DNA from: Chondrus crispus | Lineage: Eukaryota; Rhodophyta; Florideophyceae; Gigartinales; Gigartinaceae | Direction of reading: 5' to 3' | NCBI RefSeq assembly: GCF_000350225.1 | Contig: NW_005178874.1 | Span: forward strand, 160,677 to 224,676 | DNA: 64,000 nucleotides | Shown here: piece after piece, positions 43,772 to 55,705 of the stretch | Layout of the letters: each line of letters starts with the position of its first letter | Numbering within the stretch: the first letter of the stretch is position 1 | Position numbers and translations under genes: made by a program | Notes under the pieces: generated by a model | The model's database searches: none | What the model was told of the DNA's origin: nothing | What the model saw: only the letters and a program-made list of their open reading frames with translations

Positions 43772-44467
43772 TGTAGAGCACTGACCGCCCGCTCAATCGC
43801 AGTGCTGTACTGTAGCACCCGCGGCATACCACACTATCTTAAGTGACCTACCACGTGTATCCGTGTACACTAACCACCGGCCTCGTCCGGGTGTAAGCTC
43901 CATGGAGCCATGTCGAAGTACTGACAGTTCTACGCACGTGTACCCGTGTTATCCCTCACGTTAATCGTGTCATTCCCCACGTGTAGTGGTTGTCATACCT
44001 CCCCAAGAGGAGTTTCTCCGGCCATCGCCGCCGTCGTTCAATTTAGTATTTTTAGTTTAATTAATTATAGCTCCGACGTCGGCTAGTATATAGCCGACGT
44101 CCGACCCTAAGTAAACCGGTACGAAGATTTGGGTCTACAACCCGGGTTTCTGGAACGGAGTCGTAGCCTCGCGTCGGTCCCCGTCCCACGACAGTACCCT
44201 GCGAGCCATCTACGTCCCGATTCCCTCCTGCCTCTACCGCGCGCGTCGTCCCGCCACGCCCGGCTCTGCGCGCGACAGCTGCCCCTACCGCTCCGCCCCT
44301 CCTGGGCTCTGTTTTCCCACTTTTTCCCTTACTTTCCCTAGTGCGCTTCGCGCCCGGCCCCATACCGGTCCTTTACGGGTGGTCTCCCGATAATCCCCCA
44401 CAGGCGCCCCCCGAACGCGCGCGCTCTGCCAGAGGGGGATTCCACCCTTCCCCCTCAGTGCACGACA
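43772..44467 (+). repeat. Solo LTR of family B, nested in element C
   Basis: Starts TGTAGAGCACT and ends AGTGCACGACA, flanked by CTGAC (43767-43771) and CTGAT (44468-44472), a target duplication with one difference. It holds a TATA-like word GTATATAGCC near 44089 and, near its end, GGTGGTCTCCCG, the same word used as primer site by families A and C. Confidence 0.75.
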
Positions 44468-44476
44468 CTGATTCCC

Positions 44477-47400
44477 GTGAGCCCAAGTTCGACAAGGAAA
44501 GGTCCGTGTCGTACGGACTCAAGTACTCTAAGGGGCGTCACTGATCCGCGGACGCCCCAAGAACGAGGGAGAAGGAGACGAAAGCGGGGCCAGCACCGGA
44601 AGCGAAGGCCCCAGCGGAACGACCTCACCGACAAGGTCGCCCCGAAGGTTGTCGACGGCGTCATCTGCCTTATGACGTCGAAGATTTACAACGTCCTCGG
44701 CTCGATAGCCACGGAGGGAAATGTCTTCAAGCCCCGCACGATCGCCGTTGATACGTGCTCGGGGTACAATCTGGTGAGGAAGGCCGACCTTCCTCCCGTT
44801 TGGTCGCGGTACGTCATCCGCGACGCGCCACTGCCACGATTGGCAGGCGCGAATAGCAACCCGCTCAAGCTTTCGGCCGTCGTACGCCTGGCCGTGCCGT
44901 TGAGGAACACGACGTACCGAATTCCGTTCGTCGTTGCGGACCAACTCGCCGTGCCGGTGCTCCTCGGCACGGCCTTCATCGATACACACGTACAAAGTAT
45001 CGACATCGAAGCCCAGCCGTTGGAGCTCCGGCAAGGAGGCTCGGTTGCCATCGTCGACAGGATGGGGGAGCCGACTCCCCCAACCAGGCGGCACGGACGA
45101 CAGTCGAGCCGGGCTGACGCACGCGACGAAGCCCCGCAGGCAATCCGAATCCCCCGCTGGGTTACCATTCCCGCAAGGTCGCAGGCCCGTGTGCGCGTCA
45201 CCACCACGGGAAGGGGCCTCGTGTTTATGGAGCCCAAGCCGTCACTCCAACACCGCCATGGAGTGAGGCTGATGAACGGCGTCGTCGAGGTCTTGCCGAA
45301 CCAGACCTTCGACGTCATCATCGCGAACTTTTCGCAACGGGAAAGGCGGCTCCCAAAACACACCGTTGTGAGGTATGCCAAGCGCAACCCCCTCGCGATC
45401 CTGACGCGCGAACGTCATGCCGCCGAAGGGATCGCGCACGCGCTGCACCTGACCGACTTAACCGATGAAGTCGGCGGAGCAGGAGCCGGTCGACCGAGCC
45501 CCGGCAAAAGGGGAACCGTTGAGAAGAACCAGGTGGGGACGGACGAACGACCACCTCAAGACCAACCGACGGCGGAAGGCCCCATGGGCCACCAACTAAA
45601 GGATCCCGAAGACCCACCGATGGATTGGGAAAAAGAAATCGACTTGTCATTCATCGACGATGACAAGTTTCGGGGCCACGTGCTCGAGATGCTCCGTAAG
45701 CACTCGAGTCTGTGGAGCGGGGCTCCCGGAACAATCCGAGCGACCGAGCACCGCATTCCCCTCGAACCGGGTACGAAGCCGATACGTTCAATGCCCTACC
45801 GAAAGGGGCCGGCTATGCGTGAGATGGTCGCCAAGGAAGTCAACAAAATGTTGAACGCAGGGGCATTCGAACCCGCGAGCACCGAGTGTGCGTCTCCCGT
45901 GGTGCTCGTACCCAAGAAAGACGGCTCTCTTCGGTTCTGGGTATTACCGGCGTCTCAACGAGAAGACGGCAGCGGATTCGTATCCGCTGCCCGGATGGAC
46001 GACTGCATCGATTCGCTCGGAGATGCAGCCGTCTTCACGACGTTGGACTGCAATTCCGGTTGTTGGCAGATCCCCGTCGCTCCGGAACACCGGGACAAGA
46101 CCACGTTCACTACGCGTATGGGAACGTTTCGCCATTTGCGTATGCCATTCAGGCTAAAAGGGGCACCGGCCACCTTCCAACGTGCCCTCGACATCATCCT
46201 ATCTGGCGTCCGATGGCAGATATGCCTCGTCTATCTGGATGATGTCATCGTGTTCTCCCGTACGCACGGAGAACACGCGAAGCATCTCGACACTGTCTTG
46301 AGCTTGTTGAGGAGCGCCGGAATCTCCTTCAAGCTCAAGAAGTGTAGCTTCTTCCAACCGAAGGTGCACTACCTGGGGCACGTCATTTCCCCAGGTAAGC
46401 TGAGCGTCGCCGAGGCGGCGGCGGACGCCTTCAAGACGTTCACGTTTCCGAGGACGTTGACGCAGGTGCGCTCGTACCTCGGAGCGTGCAACGTCTACCG
46501 CCACTTCGTGAAGGGGTTCGCGAAAATTGCGCGCCCATTAACGGACATGACGCCCAAGGACGCGGACCCCAACTTCGACGACCCCACCGAGCTGCAACTT
46601 CAAGCGTTCGAAGCGTTGAAGGAGCGGATGATTTCCCCGCCGATCCTAGCATTGCCGCGGTACGGTCGGCCGTACATGATCGACACGGATGCTAGTGCCT
46701 ATCGACTGGGCTGTACGTTGCTCCAGGAACACGAAGGCGCCAACGACTGGCGCCCCGTGGGGTATTGGTCGTACTCACTGTCCGATAGTGAGCGCAACTA
46801 CAGCGCTACGGAGCGCGAATGCTTTGCCGTAGTGTGGGCCGTCCGCACACTACGGCCGTACATCGAAGGTACCAAGTTCATCGTCCGGACGGACCATGAT
46901 GCCCTCCGATGGCTTATGTCCCTCACGGAGAGTTCCGGAAGGCTTACCCAGTGGCGACTGCGGTTGGCGGAATACGACTTCACCATCCAGTACCGCCCCG
47001 GGCGCGTGCACCAGGTGCCCGATGCCCTGTCACGCCTCGTGTCGCCAAGGGTCACCGACGACCCTCGCCCTGTCGTCGACGTGGATGACGACATTCCCAC
47101 CTTCGACGCGGACACGACCGTCTGTGACGTGTCGGACGAGCTCGCGGACCACGTCTGTACCGCGAGCTGCGATCACGAGGCCGTCCATGTCTTCGTGACA
47201 ACAAGGAACCAATCCGGATCGCGAAGAGGTCCGCGCGTCCGTACGCGCGACGAGCCAAGGGGCGACGACGAGGCCCCCGCTCTTGAAGGAACCACCTCGT
47301 TCTGGGAGGAGAACGACGAGTTCGACGCCGTCGACATCGAGCGCGCCGAACAACCCGAAGTTGGCGCGCCCGCCTCCACGGTCGCCCCTCCGCAGGACGA

Positions 47401-48904
47401 CCTTCCGGCCCCTCTTACGTTAGAGGAGATAGCCGAAGAGCAACGCGTGGATGACTTCTGCCAGACCGTACTGGCACGACAGTCAGAGTCCCGGGACTCC
47501 GCGTTCTTCGAAGACCACCACGGGATGCTCAAACGGAGACACCCCTTCGACCCTGACATCGTGCAGGTCGTGGTGCCTCGGATGCTACGGGCTCGGCTGC
47601 TTCAGCTCTGCCACCTACCAAACATCGCGGGGCACCCGGGCCAGAACCGTATGTACTTCGCGCTCTGTCGCAAGTACTACTGGCCCCATCTCGCAGCAGA
47701 TGTCGCAGCTACGGTGCGAGGGTGCCGAACCTGCGCGATGAACCGTGTCAAGTTGCGTAAACACCTCAACCGTTTGAAGTTGTTCCCAGCAACACGGCCG
47801 CTCGAGAGCCTCGCCATTGATATCCTGGGTCCGCTTGCGAAGACGAAGGCAGAGAAACAGTTCCTTCTCGTGATCACGGACCGTTTCACCAAGCTGACTC
47901 AAGTCGTCGCACTGCGGACCGTAACCGCTTACACCGTCGCCGTTGCGTTCTGCGACGCGTGGGTATTTAAATACAGAGTCCCACGCTCGCTACTGTCGGA
48001 TAACGGACCGCAGTTTAACGCGAAGTTCTTCCATAGCACGTGCCGTGTCCTGGGAGTGACGAACTTGTACACCTCGGCGTACCACCCCCAGACGAACGGG
48101 CAGGTCGAGCGATACAACCGGACGATCGCTTCGATGTTACGCAATTACGTCGGCGAACATCAGGACGACTGGGACGTGTACGTGGGGCCGCTTACGTACG
48201 CGTACAACTCCCACGTACATCGTACCACGCGTACCACGCCCTTCGAGCTCGTCCTCAGCCGACCACTGCCGGAGTTCTCTCTACGCAGAGCCGACGGTGA
48301 CGCGCCCCCGTCCGACAGGGGGAACGTGCGCGCTGAGTTCCTCAAGACGTTGGACGACACGATCCAGAAGGCGTACGTGAGCCTGCGTCGGACGCAGGCC
48401 CGGTACAAGCGCGACTTCGACAAGCGCGTGCGACGGATTAAGACGCGCCTTGCACCGGGAAATTACGTCTTCCTGAACCCCACCGATGGGGCAAGGACGT
48501 CAAACAAACTCGCGTCGCCCGCCGTGGGGCCATACCAGGTACTTGCCAACGACCGGCGAACCATCACGATCGATCGTGACGGTGTTACCGAGCGCGTCTC
48601 CGCAGACCGCTGCGTGTACGCGCCACGGCCGATAGACGCGCCGCGGGCGAGTACAACAACCCCGGGTGACCTTTCCGACAAGGTCACCGAGGGTACGCAG
48701 TATGCCGTTGAGCGACTACTCCGGCATCGGACCATGGCGGACGGAACTACCGAGTTCCTCTTCAAGTGGGCGGACTACGACACGCCCACCTGGACAGCCC
48801 GGACTCACGTCCCGGAGGAGTTGGTGTCCCGTTACGCCCAACGCCTCCTGAGACGTACTGGTAGGGACCTCAACTCGGACGTGAACGCGGGCGTTCAGTC
48901 TTGA
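44477..48904 (+). CDS. Protease-pol polyprotein of family C
   Basis: A single frame of about 1475 codons directly after the B LTR; no ATG is expected at its start because it is the continuation of gag. It contains a retropepsin-like AVDTCSGYNLVRKADLP (about 44745-44795), reverse transcriptase with FTTLDCNSGCWQIPV and VYLDDVIVFS (46228-46257), RNase H with MIDTDASAYRLG (46676-46711) and RTDHDALRWLM, integrase zinc part HLPNIAGHPGQ to CRTCAMNRVKLR (47611-47757), the LAIDILGPL and LLSDNGPQFN core, and a C-terminal chromodomain (EFLFKWADYDTPTWT, about 48750-48800). It copies the element RNA and integrates the product. Looks largely whole. Confidence 0.85.
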   Translation: MSPSSTRKGPCRTDSSTLRGVTDPRTPQERGRRRRKRGQHRKRRPQRNDLTDKVAPKVVDGVICLMTSKIYNVLGSIATEGNVFKPRTIAVDTCSGYNLVRKADLPPVWSRYVIRDAPLPRLAGANSNPLKLSAVVRLAVPLRNTTYRIPFVVADQLAVPVLLGTAFIDTHVQSIDIEAQPLELRQGGSVAIVDRMGEPTPPTRRHGRQSSRADARDEAPQAIRIPRWVTIPARSQARVRVTTTGRGLVFMEPKPSLQHRHGVRLMNGVVEVLPNQTFDVIIANFSQRERRLPKHTVVRYAKRNPLAILTRERHAAEGIAHALHLTDLTDEVGGAGAGRPSPGKRGTVEKNQVGTDERPPQDQPTAEGPMGHQLKDPEDPPMDWEKEIDLSFIDDDKFRGHVLEMLRKHSSLWSGAPGTIRATEHRIPLEPGTKPIRSMPYRKGPAMREMVAKEVNKMLNAGAFEPASTECASPVVLVPKKDGSLRFWVLPASQREDGSGFVSAARMDDCIDSLGDAAVFTTLDCNSGCWQIPVAPEHRDKTTFTTRMGTFRHLRMPFRLKGAPATFQRALDIILSGVRWQICLVYLDDVIVFSRTHGEHAKHLDTVLSLLRSAGISFKLKKCSFFQPKVHYLGHVISPGKLSVAEAAADAFKTFTFPRTLTQVRSYLGACNVYRHFVKGFAKIARPLTDMTPKDADPNFDDPTELQLQAFEALKERMISPPILALPRYGRPYMIDTDASAYRLGCTLLQEHEGANDWRPVGYWSYSLSDSERNYSATERECFAVVWAVRTLRPYIEGTKFIVRTDHDALRWLMSLTESSGRLTQWRLRLAEYDFTIQYRPGRVHQVPDALSRLVSPRVTDDPRPVVDVDDDIPTFDADTTVCDVSDELADHVCTASCDHEAVHVFVTTRNQSGSRRGPRVRTRDEPRGDDEAPALEGTTSFWEENDEFDAVDIERAEQPEVGAPASTVAPPQDDLPAPLTLEEIAEEQRVDDFCQTVLARQSESRDSAFFEDHHGMLKRRHPFDPDIVQVVVPRMLRARLLQLCHLPNIAGHPGQNRMYFALCRKYYWPHLAADVAATVRGCRTCAMNRVKLRKHLNRLKLFPATRPLESLAIDILGPLAKTKAEKQFLLVITDRFTKLTQVVALRTVTAYTVAVAFCDAWVFKYRVPRSLLSDNGPQFNAKFFHSTCRVLGVTNLYTSAYHPQTNGQVERYNRTIASMLRNYVGEHQDDWDVYVGPLTYAYNSHVHRTTRTTPFELVLSRPLPEFSLRRADGDAPPSDRGNVRAEFLKTLDDTIQKAYVSLRRTQARYKRDFDKRVRRIKTRLAPGNYVFLNPTDGARTSNKLASPAVGPYQVLANDRRTITIDRDGVTERVSADRCVYAPRPIDAPRASTTTPGDLSDKVTEGTQYAVERLLRHRTMADGTTEFLFKWADYDTPTWTARTHVPEELVSRYAQRLLRRTGRDLNSDVNAGVQS

Positions 48905-51519
48905 GGAGGGGGCCCAACCGTCCCGTTACGGCTAAATGCAACCGTTCCGTTACCGTTAAGTTAGTCGCTCGCGCCAAGGGCGCAGAGGGCTAACGGAATT
49001 CAAGCCGTATTGAATCCCGGACGCTAAAGGACGTAAGGCGTAAGGATGAGGCATCGGACTACCTCAAGGAATTGTGGCCCTCGTATTGACCAACTATACG
49101 AGGGCCGACGTGTACTCGAACGAATGAGGCGAATGCCCCTTTTTGGGAGCAGAAAGGTCGGACGCTTCCCCCTGAACTGGGTCACCGGACGTTCCGTTAA
49201 GTCCGGTCACCGCGGCGAGGGGGATGTCCGACGAACGAAGCGAGCACCGGCACAACCGAGCCTGTGTACGATGCAGTTAGGCCTCCGCCAGCCCGATCGG
49301 TAGCCAGCGCTTACGGAGTTGGATGTGAGAATTCGCGTCATAAGGGACGCGAAACGCCCCACGGATGGCCGCCTGGAATGCGGCATCATGGTCCAGTCGC
49401 GCCAGGGGAGCGGGGGAGCGAACGGATCGCACAAAGCAACGCACGAGATGTGAGGGACAGCGTACGCTGGATTTGATCAGGACGGAGAAGGGGGCGGACG
49501 AACAACCGCCACTCCACTGCTACCGTAATATGAAAAAAAGAGGAACCGCATGGCCTCAGAAAATGATTGGGATGATAACGGTCATCTCGCTGATGATATA
49601 ATGCTGTACAGTATTCGGGCCGCCGCCACGATCAATGTGGAAGAAATAATGACAAATAAGCCCTCCCGGAAGCGCACACCGCGCGACGCGTGTGCGCTCG
49701 TGCCGCACAGTTAATACGTAATGGGAGGTACCCCAGATGCGCTCCGACCCGCAAGCCGCAAACGCTCCTCCCTGCACACCGTGGGAAGGGACGAGAACGT
49801 TGGTCGCGCGGGCGCTAACCCGACGCGAGCACACCCGCCCTCCCCTCGCTATGGAATCTGACGTCTTTCCTTCTTTCTGCGAGCGTGCGCGCAAGGACCG
49901 AGACAAGACCGCGGCAAGGACCTGGCGCATTGCGCCGGCGCACAGCACCGACAAGGAAAAGAAGTTCCACAACCCGCGCGCGTGAAGGAGGAGAAAGGGA
50001 TCTTCTCCGCGGTCCGCGTACCAACGTAGGACCGTTACTCTTGTGCTGAAAGCTCGCAGACGGGACCCCGCGAGACGGCGGTAATGGCGCCTTCCGACGC
50101 GCGTATGGGAGTGTCCCGACCTTGGCCTTCGTGAGACACATCACGCCATAGTCACGGGGAATCAAACGCTGCACGTACAGAAGCCCAACCGCGGTCGAGG
50201 GGTAACGACGTTCGCCAGGCCATGGAACAACACGTAGAAGCCCCTCATTTCGCAGCTGTCGACCGAGCAGCATCGCCATCCTCGCGCTGTCGCGGAACAA
50301 GGAACAGGTGTGTGCGGTGCGGATCGCGGACACCAACTCGGACGGCGGGCTCGGAAGAAGGGGCAGCGACGGACGCCCTTTCGTACGGACGCGAAGTTTC
50401 CGTGTCAACGCCCCGACGCGGTATTGCAAGAGTACAGGGCGACATCACAACTGCCTTTCCGTGCTGATGAGACCGCCCGCTGTCCCCCTTCGGATCAGTC
50501 CTGATCGGAAGAGAGTAGTCGCTATTTTGACATCGATGACCCCTGCCGAAGGGGCCGATTATATGTGGCACCTCTCAAGTGGTTCAAGACGACGTTGCTT
50601 AAATTCCGCAACAGATAACGGACCCAACGGTGGCTGTGGAAATACGCCTACAAGTTGTAGCGACTATGACGAAACAGGTACAAGAACGCTATGACGACAT
50701 TTCAAGGCCCCCCCGCCGGTTTCGGAGAGTACAGAGCGACTCGCCTCTGCTGCAGACTGTGGGGAGGGAGCTGATCGTGTCAACGTACATGAGCGTAAAA
50801 CGTGCGAGAAGGGGGCGCCAAGTACGAGTGGGGCAAACCAGGCAGCGCGTACGAATTGAACAAAACGGAAAAGGAGTGGGAGATTCGCAACAGAAAAGAG
50901 GCACGCATCTAGGCCCTGCCGGTAGTCCGTCGCGCATGACGCCCGGAATGGCATTGGACGTACCCAACCACCGATCCGGGCGACCGATCACGAGGGGCCC
51001 TTCTGAGCGAGTGACGACGAACGCGGGTTGAAAGAGCGGCATATGCTGCTCTTTCTCTCCCCATGCATGGGGAGAGAGAAGATTTACGTCGCGCAACTCA
51101 CGCGCATGATGTGCCGACGAGTCGACGTTACCGCATTACCAGGGGACACAACTTCACCCGACTGCCCCAGACACCCATTACAAAGGATGGTGTGAGGTCG
51201 GCGCGCTCCCCCCCTCTCGCCGTGACGGCGTTGCGGACGGGACGGATGGGACTGTACGAGGACGAAGGAAGGGGCCGAATGACGAAGGTGCGATTGGCGA
51301 GTAACTATAAGTCGGAGACGCCGGGAAATAAGGGAAGCCGCTAGGAAAACTGGCCCAACGCAAGAACGCGCGCGCACCGCGAGGGAAAAAGCCGCGATGA
51401 GGAGGAAGGACGGGTGTGACGACGAACAAGAGGAGCCTAAAACCGGGAAGAAAGGGGAGAGCACTACGGGCCCTACAAGCATATATGGACGCGGACGTCC
51501 ACACTTCAGGGGGAGGGCA
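48905..51519 (+). other. Long non-coding 3' region of family C
   Basis: About 2.6 kb between the pol stop and the 3' LTR. GC-rich, with many short frames on both strands; I recognise no domain. It ends in the purine tract CAGGGGGAGGGCA (51507-51519), where plus-strand synthesis would start. Confidence 0.6.
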
Positions 51520-52129
51520 TGCAGCATATCCCCCTCCTTAGAATTAGAATTAGATTAGATTTGTAACTGTAGAGCCCGAGCTCTACAGTACCTCAGTGCG
51601 CGCGCATACGCGTACCCCACGTGTACAGGGACCCACGCACACACGTGTACGACACGTGGGCTGCCAGCCCCAATGGCTGACAGCGCTACAGTGCAGGCCG
51701 ACCTGCACTGCTGTGATGATTACGTTACGTTAGTCTGTATATTAAATATGAGCGGACCGCCGGCTGGGGGAGGAGGACAAGCACGGACTTGTCAAGGGTC
51801 CTCCACCTTGGTCCGCCCCCTTACTTTCAGGTACTTCCTTTAGTTGCCTTAGAGTAGCACCGCGCGCAGGTTGAGGACGCACGCTACACGCCCACGAGCC
51901 GGCTCCGCCTCCGCCCGTCGGTACTGGATCGTCACCCAGTACCGCTCCTGGGGGTCGAGGCGTCGAACCGCTCGCGCGTGCGCACGTCCTCCCCGATCCC
52001 GCTCTACCACCGCTACCTCGAGCCCGTGCTCGTTACCGTGGGTGGGCCGTGCTTCTGTCTTCCCGCCGATCGGGGTCTTTCCGAACTGTCAGTACTCACC
52101 CCCTCGTCGTTGGGGGTGATTATACTACA
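51520..52129 (+). repeat. 3' LTR of family C
   Basis: TGCAGCATATCC...TTATACTACA, same length as the 5' copy; followed by the GTAGG target duplication. Confidence 0.88.
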
Positions 52130-52134
52130 GTAGG

Positions 52135-52351
52135 GACTTACCCATCACCCGTTTTGTGGAGAAAAGCCGTTCGGGTGGGGATAAAACCGTGCGGACCGAG
52201 ATTCCGCCGAGGGTTAGTGTGATCCCGGCGATGTCGGTCGGGTCGAGCAGACGACGCGCCCCTTGGAGGGGGCGGAAGTCGCTCCGGCAGCCCGCAAATT
52301 TAAGAGAAATTAACCATTCTCCTGCAGCCCCTTCCTTCAAATTGGGTGTCC
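52135..52351. other. Spacer between element C and the next family A LTR
   Basis: By the target duplication it was contiguous with 25937 before C inserted, so it may be interior of the family B element. No coding signal. Confidence 0.4.
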
Positions 52352-53396
52352 TGTAGTGCAATGCGCCTGTCAGGCAGAGACCGCGGTCCGATGGTCCAGC
52401 AAAAACAACAACAGCAACAAAAAGAAGAACTGCCGACGGCCCAGCGCTACGGAGTGTCCGACTCTCCCTTCTCCGTTTAAACGAGCTTGCGGCTCGTAGT
52501 AGCTCAGATCCCTGAATGTGGGCACGGAGAAACAGCCCGGCCCGGGATCGATGTGGTAGAGACTTTCGAAGAGAATTGCTCGACGAGTGTGGGGAGGGGC
52601 GTGTACGCAGCGTACCCCGGTTCCACTGGGTTGTAAGGCCAATCCTCGTTGAGCTTCTTTGACAACTTGTAACACGACAAGGCCTTCGAAGGGGGCGTCG
52701 CAACGCGGCCCGACGGGATGAAATGAAAGTAGCAGTGCTACACCAATGTGCCGCCCGATGGCTCGAAACACCTTCACCGGTTCGGTCGCAACCGAGGCCG
52801 ATGGCACCAACAATGGCTCGTACACACGACAAAGCCCTTCGAGGGAGACGTCGTTGCAACAGGCTACGTCGGAAAATAGGTCACAGTAGCAGCGCTACAC
52901 CAACTGTGTCGCCCGATGGCCAAGACACCTACACCGGTTCGGTCGCAACCAATACCGATGGTACCAACACAAGATAGGAGAAATAGGTAGAATTAGAGAT
53001 AGAAAAAGAATAAGGAAATAAAGGAAAAGGAAAGGAAACCCCCGAGCGCAAAGGGTAAAGTAATCTGTAGTAGAACGTAATGTCTTGTAAACGACGGACT
53101 TCGACAAAGGCGATATCAGACTCTGGCAACTCGGGTTACCTTTACTGACTTGGTGGTCAGCGGGCTAAGGTATATATCGCCCCGCCGGAGCCACTACAGT
53201 AGCTCGCGGCGCTAGATCCTAGATCTAATCTAATGTCAGCAAAATTAATGCCAACTAATTAACAAAATAAAATAAAATAATTAAAAATTAAAGGTGTGCA
53301 ATTATTCACACGTGTGTCCCCCAACCCGGACTACTTGTCATATCCAATTATTTTCCTTTCACTTCACCGCCCTGTAGAGCCCTGTATTGCACTACA
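52352..53396 (-). repeat. LTR of family A, isolated
   Basis: Plus strand TGTAGTGCAATGCGCC...TGTATTGCACTACA. Neither flank shows a primer site or purine tract, so it is probably a solo LTR. The flanks (TGTCC, CCCAG) do not match, so rearrangement followed. Its right flank runs straight into a Ty1/copia fossil. Confidence 0.8.
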
Positions 53397-54063
53397 CCCA
53401 GGCCGCCGTGGTTACCGAATCAAAGTATACTACGAATCCCAAACTTCAAATCCGATACATCAACCGCACCATTACACACCTTCTGAAAGAACCTTACCTA
53501 ACACTTAAATATCCCAAGCTTAACGACCACCAGTTGCAAATAAGTGTGTATTCAAATTCTTCGTGTGCAAACAACCCAGACGGCTCTTCTCCACTTGGAT
53601 ACATCATAACTCTATGTAATAGCAGTAACCTTTGCCAACCACTGGATTGGTAGTCTCATAAGGCTAAGCGAGTGTCAAGATCAGTTCTAGATAGCGTAAC
53701 AATGACATTTGCTGACTCAATTGATATGGCGCTCATAATCAGACATGATATTCAGAAGATGATGAACATAAAGATACCGATCCTAATGTTTACGGATAGT
53801 CTTTCACTATTTGATATTATCACAAAGGCAACTACAATGGCTGAGAAAAGGCTGATGATTGACTTCGAGGTAGTCAAAAAGGCGTACCAACAAAATAAAA
53901 TGGAACAGATCGGATTCATTTAATCTGAACACAATCTAGCTGACTGTTTCACAAAGGCTAACGGTAACAACGCTCTCATCAACACCTTAAAAAGAGAACG
54001 AATCACGCACCCCTTGGGCGAATGGAATGAAAGAAGCCACACTGAGAATATGTCACGTGAGAA
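53397..54063 (+). mobile_element. Ty1/copia fossil, RNase H end of pol
   Basis: Plus-strand translation shows the copia RNase H layout: SVYSNSSCANNPDGSSPLGY near 53560, then MALIIRHDI, ILMFTDSLSLFDIITKATT (about 53782-53838) and EKRLMIDFEVVKKAYQQNK, followed by NLADCFTKA, the usual block before the 3' end of copia pol. RT and integrase are absent. The fragment is AT-richer than its gypsy neighbours and looks old and broken. Confidence 0.7.
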
Positions 54064-55705
54064 GTAGAGAGAGTGTGGGAAATAGCATTTGACGGTGACG
54101 TCTTACTGGACGACTAAAGTGCACCTCAACGCAGCTATATTTATGCATAAAAATGGGAGCATTTTAAAATTTCAGCTGTGCACATGCAGTGCATCCTCAC
54201 CAAAAAAATGTTTCGATAGCTCAAAACAAAACATGAGGAGAGTAAAAGCAATGGCTGAAGTAGTATAAATAAAGGAAGACTCGAGGCAGACTAGCTGCCC
54301 GGACACAAGCAAGAACGAAAACAAAAGCCACAACAATAAAAAGCGCGATTCCCTTCATTCGTCCGGTCCTGCCGGTTAACCCTTTATTGTTCCCCCTTTT
54401 CTTTTCATTTTTGCTACAATAATCGCTCCCCACACGAATTGATAGGAGGGAATTTTCTTACGTACCCTTTTACTTTGGAATTTTCCTTACATGTCCCTTT
54501 TATGAGCCCCTTTTCTTAGTAGCGCTAGATTGAATACGTGAAGAGGTCTCCGCAAAAATGAGTTTGATCAAAGAGAGCACGTTCCCTGACAAGTGCAGAA
54601 TCTTGATGGCAACCGTGCGCCGGTCTCACACGGCAAAAAGTCAGACTCTGGGCGCCTGCCTATACAGTGCCCTTCCCAAGAGTGCTCACACATCGTGAAC
54701 GCCCAACCAGACCGCAGGGCAAACAACGACTTGTGGAAAGTGGGGTCGCAGCGCCTCAACGAAAGTCGCGTTGCTCTGCATGTGGTTAAGTTGGGCACTA
54801 CTCTACGACCTGCGAAGCCCGAGACACTTTGTACCTCTATCGGAAAGTCGGTCGGGAGTGAGGTCAAAGGAAGGGACACGCAAGAAAAATGCCAAAATAA
54901 AAGGGGTACGTAAGACAAATTCTCTTGATAAAATTACCCCCGTTACAGATACAGTATTCTAAACACTAAAATATCGATACACTGCGTGATCTCCCTTTTC
55001 GCCCGCCAGACCGCATCACTGCCGTTTCTTTCTGTTATGAGATCCATACGTGCACACGTAGCACACGCATGACAAAACGATTAGACAACCTCACTCGCCG
55101 CCGTAACACAAATCTATATCCCCTTATCGTACCTTTTGAAAGGTAGACAGGCAATAGGCATCAGTAAAGGGAGGCATCGATCTTGCACCACACATTCTCT
55201 CGCATATCTGCCTCCCTTGTTGCTCACCAAACCTCAATCTATATCCCTTTCCGTTTTCTCTACCTCCCTGTTGTTGGTTAAGTCGAGGGAGGCGGTTTGT
55301 TTTCTGTTTTCTGAAGGGGAGCGTGCTGTTCCGTGGTGAGGGCCGGTCGAGTGGTGTCCCCCCTTTTTCCCCGCAGCGCCCGTCACCCACTCTCTTTTAT
55401 TTCTACGTAATTCCTTCCAGAAGCGTCCACGCGTCCGGCCCGGATTCCGCCAGGCCGTCCGCGCGCGCGTCTCTAAAATTCAAATAAAATCTCGGACTAC
55501 AGTATAAAATCTCCCTCTACAGTAAAATGCAAATTTTCCGTAAAAATATCTCACATGACCCCCTCACCAGCGCAGCCCACGGGGCTGCCGCTGCACGTAA
55601 ATATACTGGCCCCGCTTCCTCGCGTAACCGCTCTGGCCCCCCCGCCACCATCTCTCCACCTTGCCACTGAATCGCCTTCTTCTACGCGGTCCTCGCTCCA
55701 CACTA
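54064..55705. other. Non-coding stretch
   Basis: No gene supported. Near 55495-55535 two CTACAGTA words sit around TATAAAATC (GACTACAGTATAAAATC), which looks like a promoter without a clear product downstream. Confidence 0.4.

Larger units (their letters stand above)
25938..52129 (+). mobile_element. Ty3/gypsy LTR retrotransposon, family C, with nested insertions
   Basis: The two 610 bp LTRs (25938-26547 and 51520-52129) differ by roughly 2 percent by eye. They are flanked by an exact 5 bp duplication GTAGG (25933-25937 and 52130-52134). The order is 5' LTR, primer site, gag, pol, a long non-coding part, purine tract (51506-51519), 3' LTR. A 14.3 kb family A element sits in gag (28470-42753) and a solo family B LTR sits between gag and pol (43772-44467). 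Without them the element would be about 11.2 kb. It is broken mainly by these insertions; the pol part itself looks largely intact. Moderately young. Confidence 0.88.

Noticed and set aside
43333-43827. Minus-strand frame in the right part of C gag
   Set aside because: It lies opposite the gag linker, crosses into the B LTR and has the arginine/serine bias of an antisense shadow.
52125-52859. Long minus-strand open frame across the C LTR end and the A LTR
   Set aside because: It spans an insertion junction and repeats LTR sequence; similar frames occur by chance in other A LTRs.
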